Origin: CAYVQE01 sp964633205
GTDB taxonomy: Bacteria; Myxococcota; B64-G9
Length of the DNA: 64,000 bases
Assembly: GCA_964633205.1 (NCBI GenBank)
Contig: CAZWFN010000001.1
Span: forward strand, 1 to 64,000
Reading direction: 5' to 3'
A program made the position numbers and the translations under genes. Under the pieces are notes generated by a model. That model saw nothing but the letters and a program-made list of their open reading frames with translations. It was not told the origin of the DNA and made no database searches. Below are positions 17,522-26,080 of this stretch, in pieces; position 1 is the first letter of the stretch; each line of letters opens with the position of its first letter.

Positions 17522-19306
17522 ATGATTCGTTCCGCGGCCAAACCGCATCTGCCCACTCTGCTGGGGCTGGCTTGCCTGGCCTGGCTGATGGCCGGCTGCC
17601 CGGCCCGGCAGGTGCGGCCGCTGGCGCCCACGCGCAGCGCCATGCCCGGGGTGGCGGGCCCGGCCGCGCTGGAGCTGACCTTCGCGCTGCAGCGCGGCGA
17701 GCGGCCCGCGGTGCGGGTCAGCCTGGAGCTGGCCGGCTCTCCCACCGGCAGCACCGGCCTGCGCGCAGCCGAGCGCTGGGCCGGCATGAGCGATCTCGGT
17801 GACCTGTTCACGGACCTGCGGGCCAGCGGCCCCGATGGCCCATTGCCCATCGAGCGCACCGCGGCCTACCGCTGGCAGCTGCGCCACCGGCCGGACGCGC
17901 GGCTGCGGATCGAATGGACGCTGCGGGCCTCCAACGCGGTCGCGGTGCACCATCCCAGCTACTATTACCGGCCCATCGTCGAGCCCGACCGCTTCCACCT
18001 CATCGGCCACGCCGGGCTGCTGGTGCCCGAGCACCTGGCCGACGGTGAGGCCCACGTGATCGCGATCCACTGGGAGGGCTTCGCCGAGGCCGGCTGGCGG
18101 GTGGCCTGCTCGCACGGGTTGGGCCAGCGCCGCGTGCTGGCCCGGCGCACCATGGACGAGCTGCGCCACGCCGTGTTCCTGGCCGGCGCGCTGCGGTTGC
18201 AGCGCCGCTTCATCCACGAAAGCCCCTTGCTGATCGCCCTGCAGGGCCGCTGGGCATTCTCCGATGCGGCCTTCGTCGACCTGGCGGCCGAGATCGTGGC
18301 CGCCGAGCGCGCCTTTTTCGACCAGGCCGAAGCCCGGCCCACCCTGATCAGCGCCATCTCGGTCGGCCGCCGCGTCCCGGGCCGCATCGCCACCGGCGGT
18401 ACCGGGCTGACCGACTCCACCGCACTGTTCCTGTCGCCGGGACTCGACCTGAGACCCGGCTCCCGCTCCCGGCTGCGCCTGGCCCTGCTGCTGGCCCACG
18501 AGCTGTTCCACCACTGGAACGGACACGTGATCCAGGTCGCCGAACCCGAGGAGCTGGTCTACTGGTTCTCCGAGGGCTTCACCGACTTCTACGCCCGCCG
18601 GCTGCTGCTGCGCGCCGGGGTGATCGACGTCGATCGCTACGCCGCGCTGGTCAACGACACCAGCGTGCGCTACTCCACCAACCCCCGCCGCAACGCGCCC
18701 AACCGGCGCATCCAGCGCGACTTCTGGCGCGACGAGGCGGTGGGCGAGCTGCCCTACCAGCGCGGCTGCCTGGTGGCCCACCTGCTCGACCAGCGCATCC
18801 GCTCCCGCTCGCAGGGCCGGCGCAGCCTGGACGACCTGATGCGCGCCCTGGCGGCCCATGCCCGCCGGACCGGCCAGCGGGTCGACACCCCGCAGCTGCT
18901 GGCCCGCTTCGCCCGCGCCACCTCGGCGCGCTTCGCCGACCGGCTGCGGGGAATCGTGGTCGATGGCGATTCCATCGATTTGCCGCTCGATCTCTACGCT
19001 CCCTGCCTGCGCGGCGAGACGCGTCGCATCGGCGAGTACCAGCTCGGCTTCGACCGCCAGGCCAGCCTGGAGGCGCGGCGGGTCAGCGGCGTGGTGCGCG
19101 GCAGCGCCGCCTGGCGGGCCGGTCTGCGCGACGGCCAGCGGCTGCTGGGCTGGAGCATCCACGGCGGCCGGCCCGACAAGCGGGTGGAGCTGAAGGTGCA
19201 AGTCGGCGAGAAGCGCATCCCGGTCAGCTACTATCCGCAGCGGGACCCCCGGCCGGTCTCCTGGTTCACCCCCGACCAGCGCGCCGCCTGCCGCGAACGG
19301 CTGTGA
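17522..19306 (+). CDS. M61-like zinc metallopeptidase lipoprotein with C-terminal PDZ-like region
   Basis: Probable envelope-anchored gluzincin peptidase. 594 residues. An N-terminal signal ends in the lipobox LMAGC (about residues 22-26). The zinc-binding HELFH is at 326-330 and the downstream SEGFTDFY with glutamate E351 is the hallmark of the M61 (glycyl aminopeptidase) family. The last 100 residues (GVVRGSAAWRAGLRDGQRL) look like a degenerate PDZ fold. The substrate cannot be inferred. Starts two bases after the mnmE stop with only a weak ribosome site, suggesting coupled translation. Confidence 0.8.
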   Translation: MIRSAAKPHLPTLLGLACLAWLMAGCPARQVRPLAPTRSAMPGVAGPAALELTFALQRGERPAVRVSLELAGSPTGSTGLRAAERWAGMSDLGDLFTDLRASGPDGPLPIERTAAYRWQLRHRPDARLRIEWTLRASNAVAVHHPSYYYRPIVEPDRFHLIGHAGLLVPEHLADGEAHVIAIHWEGFAEAGWRVACSHGLGQRRVLARRTMDELRHAVFLAGALRLQRRFIHESPLLIALQGRWAFSDAAFVDLAAEIVAAERAFFDQAEARPTLISAISVGRRVPGRIATGGTGLTDSTALFLSPGLDLRPGSRSRLRLALLLAHELFHHWNGHVIQVAEPEELVYWFSEGFTDFYARRLLLRAGVIDVDRYAALVNDTSVRYSTNPRRNAPNRRIQRDFWRDEAVGELPYQRGCLVAHLLDQRIRSRSQGRRSLDDLMRALAAHARRTGQRVDTPQLLARFARATSARFADRLRGIVVDGDSIDLPLDLYAPCLRGETRRIGEYQLGFDRQASLEARRVSGVVRGSAAWRAGLRDGQRLLGWSIHGGRPDKRVELKVQVGEKRIPVSYYPQRDPRPVSWFTPDQRAACRERL

Positions 19307-19418
19307 TGGATGACAAAAGTCCCCATCCCCCAAAGGCCGATGCATCTCCCTGCCGAGCAGAATCCAGGCGTCGGCTTCTTTCGGCAATCCCCTGAACTGG
19401 GTATACGCGATCGTGCGC

Positions 19419-20411
19419 TCAGAGGCGCTCGACGGCCTCCTCCACCGCCTCGAGCAGGGCCTCGAGCCGGCAGTCGGCCTTGACGCTGGCGCCGCGCTCG
19501 GCGGTCTCGGTCTCCAGGTCGTAGAGGTTGAGCGTCAACGCGCAGCGCTCGCCCACCCGCATCAGGGTCGACGACAGGCTCTTCTCGGCCGCCAGCGCCT
19601 TGCCCAGCGCGATCTGGCAGCGCTCCTCGTAGCAGGGCCGGTGGCCCTCGCGCTTCTCGTCGGTCAGCCGCTGGCGGATCTGCTCGCGCGGCACCACCCG
19701 GCCCTTGCGCGCCTCGGCCAGCCGGGTGGCCAGGTATGCGGTCAGCTGCTCGCGCTCGGCCGGCTGGAGCAGCCCGGCCGCATCGTGCAGGTCGAACACG
19801 GCCACCACCGGTGCGCGGCGCGAGCTGGGCACGGCGGCCAGCGCCCCGAGCATCCCGCCCGCCTCGGGCTGCGGCGCGCCCTTGGCATGCAGCAGCAGCT
19901 CGATGCCGTCGCGCTCGGTCGGAAAGTCGATCTCCATCCGGGCCCCGCCGTGGCCGGGCAGCTCGGCGCCGATCAGCAGCTTCTCCTGGCCGTAGACCAC
20001 CCGCTCCTCGCCGTCCAGCAGCTGGCCGCCGATGGCCCCCGGTACGCTGACCAGGGTGGCGATGGAGCCGAGCACCAGCAGGCTGATGGACAGCGCCTCC
20101 TGGGTGTCGTCGCTGCCGGGTGCCTGGTCCAGCCACACCCCACCGCCGACGGTGGCGCCGGCCGACAGCGCCGCCCACAGCCACATCAGCGGGTTGAAGT
20201 CGTAGGTCTGCACCTGGTACTCGCGCTCCAGCAGCGCCGGCGATTCGCCGAGCTCGTGCTGGCCGCCCGCATCCTGGACCCACACCGTGGCGCCCGGCGG
20301 CCGGGTGGCGATGCGCAGCCGCCCCTGGCGCGGCTGGCCGCGCCAGCTCGAGCAGGCCACCAGGGCCAGGGCCAGCAACAGCACCGCCACCCGCTTCATG
20401 CAGTTGTTCAT
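19419..20411 (-). CDS. PEGA-like lipoprotein of unknown function
   Basis: 330 residues. Signal peptide with lipobox LALVACSS near residue 20, so an outer-membrane or periplasmic lipoprotein. Residues about 30-50 (GRLRIATRPPGATVWV) resemble a PEGA beta-domain; a hydrophobic stretch at about 100-125 could be a membrane helix. The C-terminal half (VVAVFDLHDAAGLL onward, with a CYEERCQIALGKAL segment) resembles the curli-assembly-like or FlgO-like regions found in myxobacterial lipoproteins, but this is a weak resemblance. Start chosen by a GGAGGAG site 7-9 bases upstream. Stands alone between convergent and colinear neighbours. Confidence 0.6.
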   Translation of the reverse strand: MNNCMKRVAVLLLALALVACSSWRGQPRQGRLRIATRPPGATVWVQDAGGQHELGESPALLEREYQVQTYDFNPLMWLWAALSAGATVGGGVWLDQAPGSDDTQEALSISLLVLGSIATLVSVPGAIGGQLLDGEERVVYGQEKLLIGAELPGHGGARMEIDFPTERDGIELLLHAKGAPQPEAGGMLGALAAVPSSRRAPVVAVFDLHDAAGLLQPAEREQLTAYLATRLAEARKGRVVPREQIRQRLTDEKREGHRPCYEERCQIALGKALAAEKSLSSTLMRVGERCALTLNLYDLETETAERGASVKADCRLEALLEAVEEAVERL

Positions 20412-20472
20412 GCTCGTCTCCTCCGCCGCCTTTGTCGCCAATCGTTCCCAGCCGCAGGAGCTGGACTCCTGC

Positions 20473-21825
20473 TCAAAACAGCTCCCGGTACAGCAGCCGC
20501 ATGGCCTCGGGCCCCTGCGGCGGGTCGAGCACCAGGCTGACGTTGATGCGCGAGGCACCCTGGCTGACCACGTGCACCGGGATGCCGGCGCTGCCCAGGG
20601 TCTGGAAAACGCGGCCCAGCAGCCCGGCGTCGCGTCGCAGGCCGGCGCCCACCAGGCACAGGATGGCCCGCTGCCGAATGGGCCCCACCTCGGCGAAGCC
20701 GCCGACCTCGGCCACCGCCGGGCCCAGGTCCATGCCCTGGCCGTCGAAGGTCATCGACACGCTGACCTCGCTGGTGGCGATGACGTCGATCGAGATGCAG
20801 TGGCGGGCGAAGACCTCGAACAGCCGCGCCAGGAACCCGGGCGCATCCAGCATGCCCAGCGAGCGCACGGTCAGCGACTGCACCCCGGTCTGCAACGCCA
20901 GCGCCCGCACCGGCTCCGGCGCGGTGTCGTCGCTGATGCAGCTTCCCTGTTCGGCCACCGGCGGCGCGCCGCCGGGCGCGACGGCGAAGGTGCCCAGCAC
21001 CCGCACCGGGATGCCGGCCCGGCGGGCCGGCTCGATCGAGTGCGGATGCAGCACCTTGGCCCCGAAGGAAGCCAGCTCGGCGGCCTCCTCGAAGCGCATG
21101 GCCGGGATCAACTCCGCCTCGGCGACCACCCGCGGATCGGCCCGCAGAAAGCCCGGCACGTCGGTCCAGATCTGGATCTCGTCCACCCCCAGCGCGGCGC
21201 CGAACAGCGCCGCGCTGGTGTCCGAGCCGCCGCGGCCCAGGGTGGTCGAATCCCCGGCGGCGCTGCGGCCCAGGAAACCGGTCACCACCGGCAGCTCGGC
21301 GTCCGGCAGATCGTCGACCGCCAGCCGCAGCCGCTCGGCCCAGTCGGCCACCGGCTCGGCCCGGCCGTGGCGGGCGTCGGTGGTCAGGCCCAGGTCGCCG
21401 GCGTGATGGGCGCGGGCGGCCGCGCCCCGGCGCTCGAGCGCGGCGGCCACCAGGCGCACGCTGCTGCGTTCGCCGATGGCCAGCAGCGCGTCGGTCACCC
21501 GCGGGCTGAGCTCGCGCAGCATGGCTATGCCCATCAACAGCCGCTCCAGCTCGGCGTCGGTGTCGGCCAGCAGCTCCCGGTCCAGCTCCAGCTTGCCGGC
21601 GATCTCGCCGTGGCGCCGCTTGACCTCGGCCAGGTAGACATCCGCGTCGCCGCCGGCTGCGGCCGCGGCGCCGGCCTGCAGCAACAGATCGGTCACCCCG
21701 CCCACCGCCGAGACCACCACCAGCCGCGGCCGCGGCTCGGCCAGCACGTGGGCCACCGCGCGCTGCAGGTTGTCGGCAGTGCCCAGCGAGGTGCCGCCGA
21801 ACTTCATCACCAGCCGCGGCCTCAC
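20473..21825 (-). CDS. lysC: Aspartate kinase
   Basis: Phosphorylates aspartate in the first step to lysine, threonine and methionine. 450 residues. The N-terminal substrate loop is KFGGTSLG (K8), with VVSAVGGVTD following and GRGGSDTSAAL in the middle. Two ACT regulatory domains fill the last 150 residues, so feedback control by lysine or threonine is expected. GTG start overlaps the lysA stop (GTGA); an internal ATG six codons on is an alternative start. The lysA-lysC order makes a compact lysine operon. Confidence 0.93.
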   Translation of the reverse strand: MRPRLVMKFGGTSLGTADNLQRAVAHVLAEPRPRLVVVSAVGGVTDLLLQAGAAAAAGGDADVYLAEVKRRHGEIAGKLELDRELLADTDAELERLLMGIAMLRELSPRVTDALLAIGERSSVRLVAAALERRGAAARAHHAGDLGLTTDARHGRAEPVADWAERLRLAVDDLPDAELPVVTGFLGRSAAGDSTTLGRGGSDTSAALFGAALGVDEIQIWTDVPGFLRADPRVVAEAELIPAMRFEEAAELASFGAKVLHPHSIEPARRAGIPVRVLGTFAVAPGGAPPVAEQGSCISDDTAPEPVRALALQTGVQSLTVRSLGMLDAPGFLARLFEVFARHCISIDVIATSEVSVSMTFDGQGMDLGPAVAEVGGFAEVGPIRQRAILCLVGAGLRRDAGLLGRVFQTLGSAGIPVHVVSQGASRINVSLVLDPPQGPEAMRLLYRELF

Positions 21826-23153
21826 GCCGGTGCCTCGCCTTCGCGGCGCAGCCAGGCCGGGACGCGATCCAGCCGCAGCAGATCGTCCGGCGTCTCGCGG
21901 GCGGCCAACAGGTCGACCCGCCCCGGCGCGGCCAGCACCAGCGCCGGCCGGGCCACCCGGTTGTAGTTCGAAGCCATGGAGTAGGTATAGGCCCCGGTGG
22001 CCATCACCGCCAGCAGATCGCCCACCGCCAGCGGCGGCAGGTGGGCGTTGGGCACCAGCATGTCGCCCGACTCGCAGCAGCGGCCGGAGATGGACCACAG
22101 CTCGCTGGCCGGCTCGTCCAGCCGGTCGGCGGCCAGCACCTGGTGGCGTGACTCGTACAGGGCGTGGCGCGGGTTATCGGTCATGCCGCCGTCGACCGAG
22201 GCGTAGTTGCGCACCCCGGGGATGCGCTTGGTGCTCTGGACGGTGTACAGCGTCACCCCGGCCCGGCCCACCAGCGAGCGGCCGGGCTCGTCGCACAGCA
22301 AAGGAGGCTCGAGATCCAGCCGCTCGGCCTGCTCCAGCACCACCCGGCGGATGGTATCCAGGTGATCGGACACCGAGGGCGGGAAGTCGTCGGGCAGGTA
22401 GCGGATGCCCAGCCCGCCGCCCAGGTTGAGCTCGTCGAGCGGGGCGCCGAGCTCGCGCCGGCAATCGGCGTAGAAGCTCATCATGGTCTCGGCGGCGATG
22501 GCGAAGGGCTGCGAGGCGAAGATCTGCGAGCCGATGTGGCAGTGCAGCCCCACCAGGCGCAGCCGCGCGGCGGCCGTCACCCGCCGCGCCGCCTCGCGGG
22601 CGGCGCCGCCGTCGAGGTTGAAGCCGAACTTGGAGTCGAGCTGGCCGGTCTGGACGTAGCGGTGGGTGGACGGCTTGACCCCCGGGGTGATGCGCAGTTG
22701 CACCGCCGCCTCGCGGTCCAGCTCTTGGGTCAGCCGATCCAGCCGCGCGATCTCGTCCAGGTTGTCGATGACGATGCGGCCCACCCCGTGCTCCAGCGCC
22801 AGGCGCAGCTCGGCCTCGGTCTTGGCGTTGCCGTGCAGCAGCAGCTTGTCGGGCGGGAAGCCGGCCCGCAGCGCGCAGTGCAGCTCGCCGGCCGAGACCA
22901 CGTCGAGGCCCAGGCCCTCCTGCTCGAACAGGCGGCACAGGCCGGTGGTCAGCAGGGCCTTGGCCGCGTAGTAGACGCGCGTGCGCGGGTAGCGCTCGAC
23001 CGACTCGCGGTAGGCGCGGCAGTTGAAGCGGATCACGTCCTCGAGCATGACGATCAGGGGGCTGCCGTACGCGCGCAGCAGATCGCGCACGTCGTGCCCG
23101 GCCAGCTGCATCACCCCATCGGCATCGCTCTCGTAGACGGACTGCAGGTGCAT
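21822..23153 (-). CDS. lysA: Diaminopimelate decarboxylase
   Basis: PLP-dependent decarboxylation of meso-diaminopimelate to lysine. 443 residues. The PLP lysine is K65 in VYYAAKALL. HCHIGSQI, the glycine-rich LNLGGGLGIRY, CDEPGRSLVG and the C-terminal GRCCESGD with the substrate-binding cysteine are all present. An AGGAGGT ribosome site precedes ATG 23153; the upstream extension of the frame is rejected. Translationally coupled to lysC. Confidence 0.95.
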   Translation of the reverse strand: MHLQSVYESDADGVMQLAGHDVRDLLRAYGSPLIVMLEDVIRFNCRAYRESVERYPRTRVYYAAKALLTTGLCRLFEQEGLGLDVVSAGELHCALRAGFPPDKLLLHGNAKTEAELRLALEHGVGRIVIDNLDEIARLDRLTQELDREAAVQLRITPGVKPSTHRYVQTGQLDSKFGFNLDGGAAREAARRVTAAARLRLVGLHCHIGSQIFASQPFAIAAETMMSFYADCRRELGAPLDELNLGGGLGIRYLPDDFPPSVSDHLDTIRRVVLEQAERLDLEPPLLCDEPGRSLVGRAGVTLYTVQSTKRIPGVRNYASVDGGMTDNPRHALYESRHQVLAADRLDEPASELWSISGRCCESGDMLVPNAHLPPLAVGDLLAVMATGAYTYSMASNYNRVARPALVLAAPGRVDLLAARETPDDLLRLDRVPAWLRREGEAPA

Positions 23154-23210
23154 CGCGCACCTCCTGTCGCTCGCCGCCCCGCGGGCGGCCCGCGTCGCGG
23201 ATCGTCCGGC

Positions 23211-23240
23211 AGGATAGGCTTTGCCGCCCGGCCGCGTCAA
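23211..23240 (-). promoter_or_regulatory. Probable sigma70 promoter for lysA-lysC
   Basis: Reading the minus strand: TTGACG (23240-23235), an 18-base spacer, then TATCCT (23216-23211). This would give a leader of about 50 bases to the lysA ATG. Match is 5/6 and 4/6 to the sigma70 consensus. Confidence 0.45.
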
Positions 23241-23327
23241 ACCCGTTCGGGACAAGCGGCAGGACGGCCGCGCCCGGTCTTGACAGCGGCCGCCAGCGGC
23301 CCAACCATGGGTGCAGGAGGGCGAACC

Positions 23328-23522
23328 ATGTGTGAATCCAGCGCCTGGCTGCACCGCGACGAGGACGACGAGGAGCTGCTGCTCGAGGACGTGATCATGC
23401 TCAGGCCCCGCGAGGGCCGGATCGAGCTGACCAGCATCCTGGGCGAGAAGCGCACGGTGGACGCCGATCTCGACCGCGTCGACCTGCTCAACCACCGAAT
23501 CCTGCTGCGCCCCCGGGGTTGA
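23328..23522 (+). CDS. cooT: CooT-like small nickel-binding protein
   Basis: 64 residues, starting MCESSAW with the near-N-terminal cysteine that binds Ni(II) in CooT. CooT proteins serve nickel delivery to CO dehydrogenase. The body (LLLEDVIMLRPREGRIELTS and ILGEKRTVDADL) follows the small beta-barrel pattern of the family. A GGAGG site lies about 8 bases upstream of the ATG. It is divergent from lysA and about 16 kb from the acs operon, but the encoded CODH gives it an obvious client. The only nearby promoter candidate (TTGACA at 23280) leaves almost no leader. Confidence 0.8.
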   Translation: MCESSAWLHRDEDDEELLLEDVIMLRPREGRIELTSILGEKRTVDADLDRVDLLNHRILLRPRG

Positions 23523-23678
23523 GCCGCTCGAGTCCAACGCTGCACTGATCGCTGCTGCAAGAAGGCGAATGCAGCGGGCCGCAAGCGGCCCGGTGCAGCT
23601 TGAAACGCCCCTCGACCGCAGCTACGATATTGGTCTGGAGTTTCCGAGGTAGCTTCGGAACCTCGAAAGGGGTGGACG

Positions 23679-23894
23679 ATGCACAATGAGTTCACCGCCA
23701 TCATCGAGCGGGATGGCGACTGGTTCATCGCCTATTGCCCGGAGGTGCCGGGTGCCAACGGCCAGGGCAAAACGCGCCAGGAATGCCTGAAGAGCCTGTC
23801 CGACGCCATCGATCTGATCCTCGAAGATCGCCGTAGGGATGCCCTGCGCGGTCTACCCGAAGACGCAGAGCAGGACGTGGTCCGGGTTGGATGA
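23679..23894 (+). CDS. HicB-family antitoxin
   Basis: 71 residues covering the partial RNase H-like HicB fold: FTAIIERDGDWFIAYCPEVPG followed by GQGKTRQECLKSL and a helical end (read here in pieces; residues 5-45). No C-terminal DNA-binding extension is present. GGGGTGG precedes the ATG. The usual partner toxin HicA is not intact: only its C-terminal end survives directly downstream. A free antitoxin may still act on other HicA proteins or the gene may be on its way to loss. Confidence 0.82.
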   Translation: MHNEFTAIIERDGDWFIAYCPEVPGANGQGKTRQECLKSLSDAIDLILEDRRRDALRGLPEDAEQDVVRVG

Positions 23895-23963
23895 GGGGAT
23901 AAAATCTCCAACAAGTTGGCCAAGAAGATCTGCAAGCGGCTGTCGATTCCCGAGCTTGGCTGA
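23895..23963 (+). pseudogene. hicA C-terminal relic
   Basis: Directly after the hicB stop and in the same frame, 22 codons read GDKISNKLAKKIC, then KRLSIPELG and a stop. This matches the conserved C-terminus of HicA toxins (EINNxLAxKICKxLGIPE). The N-terminal double-stranded-RNA-binding-like core with its catalytic histidine is missing, so the toxin has been lost by an internal deletion that fused the gene tail to hicB. No start codon serves it. Confidence 0.6.
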
Positions 23964-24055
23964 CCTTCAACCACCGATCGCCGCCGCCGTCTGTTGGCGC
24001 AGCAACCGGCGCACGCCGCGGAAGAGGCGGTCGGCGGGAGCGGCTGGCAGGCAAA

Positions 24056-24085
24056 GCCCGGCTCCACCGGACGGCGGAGCCGGGC
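24056..24085 (-). terminator. Hairpin terminator after the TSP3 gene
   Basis: Perfect 10-base-pair stem GCCCGGCTCC / GGAGCCGGGC with a 10-base loop, 20 bases beyond the stop of the minus-strand gene. On the minus strand the stem is followed by TTTGCC, a weak T-run. Confidence 0.6.
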
Positions 24086-24105
24086 GATTCGTCAGAAAGG
24101 CCGAT

Positions 24106-25881
24106 CTAGTGGCGGGCCGGCAGCCGCCGTAGCCGGCCGTGGGCCAGCAGGCCGAGCATCAGGCTCAGCAGCAGGCCCAGCAGCCCGAAGCGCGGGCTCT
24201 GGCCGGTGTCGCAGCCACAACCGCTGCTGGGTGGGGTGATCTCGCCGTCGCAGGCATCACCCACGCCATCCTCATCGGCGTCGGCCTGGTCGGGGTTGGC
24301 CGCATCCGGGCAGTTGTCGCAGGCATCGCCCAGCCCATCCCCATCGGCATCGGCCTGATCGCCGTTGGCGGTATCCGGGCAGTTGTCGCATTCATCACCG
24401 TGGCCGTCGGCGTCGGCGTCGGCCTGGTCCGGGTTGGCCAGCGCAGCGCAGTTGTCGATGCAGTCGGCCACCAGGTCGCCATCGCTGTCTGTGTCCGGGG
24501 TGCCGCAGCCGCACTGGCCGGGTTCGACCTTGTCCGGGTCGTCCGGGCAGCCGTCGTTGCAGTCCAGGGTCCCGTCACCGTCGCTGTCGCTATCGGCCAC
24601 CCCGCAGCCGCACACCCCCGGCTCGATCTTGTNNNNNNNNNNNNNNNNNNNNNNNNNNNNNNNNNNNNNNNNNNNNNNNNNNNNNNNNNNNNNNNNNNNN
24701 NNNNNNNNNNNNNNNNNNNNNNNNNNNNNNNNGTCGCTATCGGCCACCCCGCAGCCGCACACCCCCGGCTCGATCTTGTCCGGGTCGCTGGGGCAGCCGT
24801 CGCAGGCATCGCCCGCTCCGTCGCCGTCCACGTCGGCCTGGGCCGGGTTGGCAATGTCCGGGCAGTTGTCGCAGGCGTCGCCCACCCCGTCGCCGTCGGC
24901 GTCGGCCTGGCCCGGATTGGGCGTGTCGGGGCAGTTGTCCACAACGTCGTCCACCCCGTCGCCGTCGCTGTCGAACACGCAAGCCTCGCAACGGGCTGTG
25001 CTGTTGCTAGAGAAATCGGTCACCCACACCTCTGGCGGAACACTGCCCTCGATGGCGGTCACCCCGGAGTTGAAGGAGCCGGCACTGCAATGAAAACTGC
25101 ACAGCTCGTTGCAGTCCAGGTCGGTGGCCACGATCAGATCGGAGTTGTAGTCCGAGTGGTACAGGACCCCGGCGGCGGCATCATAGTCGATGCCCAAGGT
25201 ATCGGTGATACTCGCCACATTGCAGGTGCGGATCAATCCCCAGCTATCGGCCGCCCACCAGCCACCACCCCGAATCAAATCGATCTCATAGACCACGTTG
25301 CCATCTCCGACCGCTGTCACGAAGTACCGGTTTGGGGCGCCGGGCACCACGGCGATGTCGAGCACCTGATCGATTGCCGAGGCGTCATAGGCGTCGTTGT
25401 CGGCCCCGTCCAACTCCCAGGCATTGAGGATGGTGCCGGTGGCATCCACCTCGATCACGTTGTCATCCGCCTCGGTACCACCATCTCCCTGGTAATCGGG
25501 CATGAAAAAGGTATCGGCCGCCGGATCGTAGGCGGCACCGGTGCGGTTATCGATGGTCGCGGCCCATCCTGCGTTGAGGTCGGACAGCACGAAGCTACCG
25601 ATCAGCGGGTGAGGCGCGGACCGCTCCACGTCGTACACCGTGCTGTCCTCATGGGCGTAGCGCAGCATGTCGCGGCTCGGGTCATAGACCAGGCCGAGGG
25701 TACTGCTGCCCCATGCGTTGCTGAAGGTCTCGATCACGTCTCCCGGCGCCTTGTGGGCGCGGTCCGGCACCACCGCCCGCGAGAGCGTCGCCGAGGGCGT
25801 CCTGTTCGTGCTGTCGCGGGCCAACAGGGCCAGCGGCAGCAGCAAGAGACATGTAAAAACCCCCCAACCGAACTTTTTCAT
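24106..25881 (-). CDS. Secreted protein with thrombospondin type 3 calcium repeats and C-terminal sorting tail
   Basis: Signal peptide (MKKFGWGVF followed by a leucine-rich core), then an N-terminal domain of about 280 residues resembling a lipoprotein-like beta-propeller/SMP-30 type (VYDPSRDMLRYAH, GIDYDAAAGVLYHS). The second half is a run of thrombospondin type 3 repeats, DxDGDGxGDACDNCPD, each binding calcium. The tail has SGCGC, one hydrophobic helix and a basic end (RLRR), which resembles MYXO-CTERM sorting signals that are cut and re-anchored at the surface. The frame stays open across a 100-N gap within the repeats, so true length and repeat number are unknown. Likely outer-surface protein. 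Confidence 0.75.
   Translation of the reverse strand: MKKFGWGVFTCLLLLPLALLARDSTNRTPSATLSRAVVPDRAHKAPGDVIETFSNAWGSSTLGLVYDPSRDMLRYAHEDSTVYDVERSAPHPLIGSFVLSDLNAGWAATIDNRTGAAYDPAADTFFMPDYQGDGGTEADDNVIEVDATGTILNAWELDGADNDAYDASAIDQVLDIAVVPGAPNRYFVTAVGDGNVVYEIDLIRGGGWWAADSWGLIRTCNVASITDTLGIDYDAAAGVLYHSDYNSDLIVATDLDCNELCSFHCSAGSFNSGVTAIEGSVPPEVWVTDFSSNSTARCEACVFDSDGDGVDDVVDNCPDTPNPGQADADGDGVGDACDNCPDIANPAQADVDGDGAGDACDGCPSDPDKIEPGVCGCGVADSDXXXXXXXXXXXXXXXXXXXXXXXXXXXXXXXXXXKIEPGVCGCGVADSDSDGDGTLDCNDGCPDDPDKVEPGQCGCGTPDTDSDGDLVADCIDNCAALANPDQADADADGHGDECDNCPDTANGDQADADGDGLGDACDNCPDAANPDQADADEDGVGDACDGEITPPSSGCGCDTGQSPRFGLLGLLLSLMLGLLAHGRLRRLPARH
24586..24779. repeat. Identical 47-base copies flanking the gap
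   Basis: Bases 24586-24632 and 24733-24779 are identical and encode the same KIEPGVCGCGVADSD repeat segment. The N-run lies exactly between them, showing that the assembler broke at an exact tandem repeat. The number of repeat units hidden in the gap cannot be known from this sequence. Confidence 0.9.
24633..24732. other. Assembly gap (100 N)
   Basis: A round 100-base run of N, a conventional scaffold gap of unknown true size, inside the thrombospondin-repeat gene. Confidence 0.99.
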
Positions 25882-26080
25882 CCTCGCCTCCAATCGCGAC
25901 CAGAAAAACCGTCGCCATTCCAGCGTCCGGACATCTCCGACGGCAACCGGTGCTGGGTGTTCAACCTCGTCGAATCTCGCCGATGGAAAACCCATAGGAA
26001 AGCGCGTCCGATTATTGGGCCAATACTGAAACCGATCAAGCCCAAAGAAGCGACCCGGAGAGTCTGCTGGCAGAAAGGCT

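Noticed and set aside
23280..23308. Promoter TTGACA…AACCAT for cooT
   Set aside because: Good -35 but weak -10, and the predicted start overlaps the GGAGG ribosome site; not listed as a feature.
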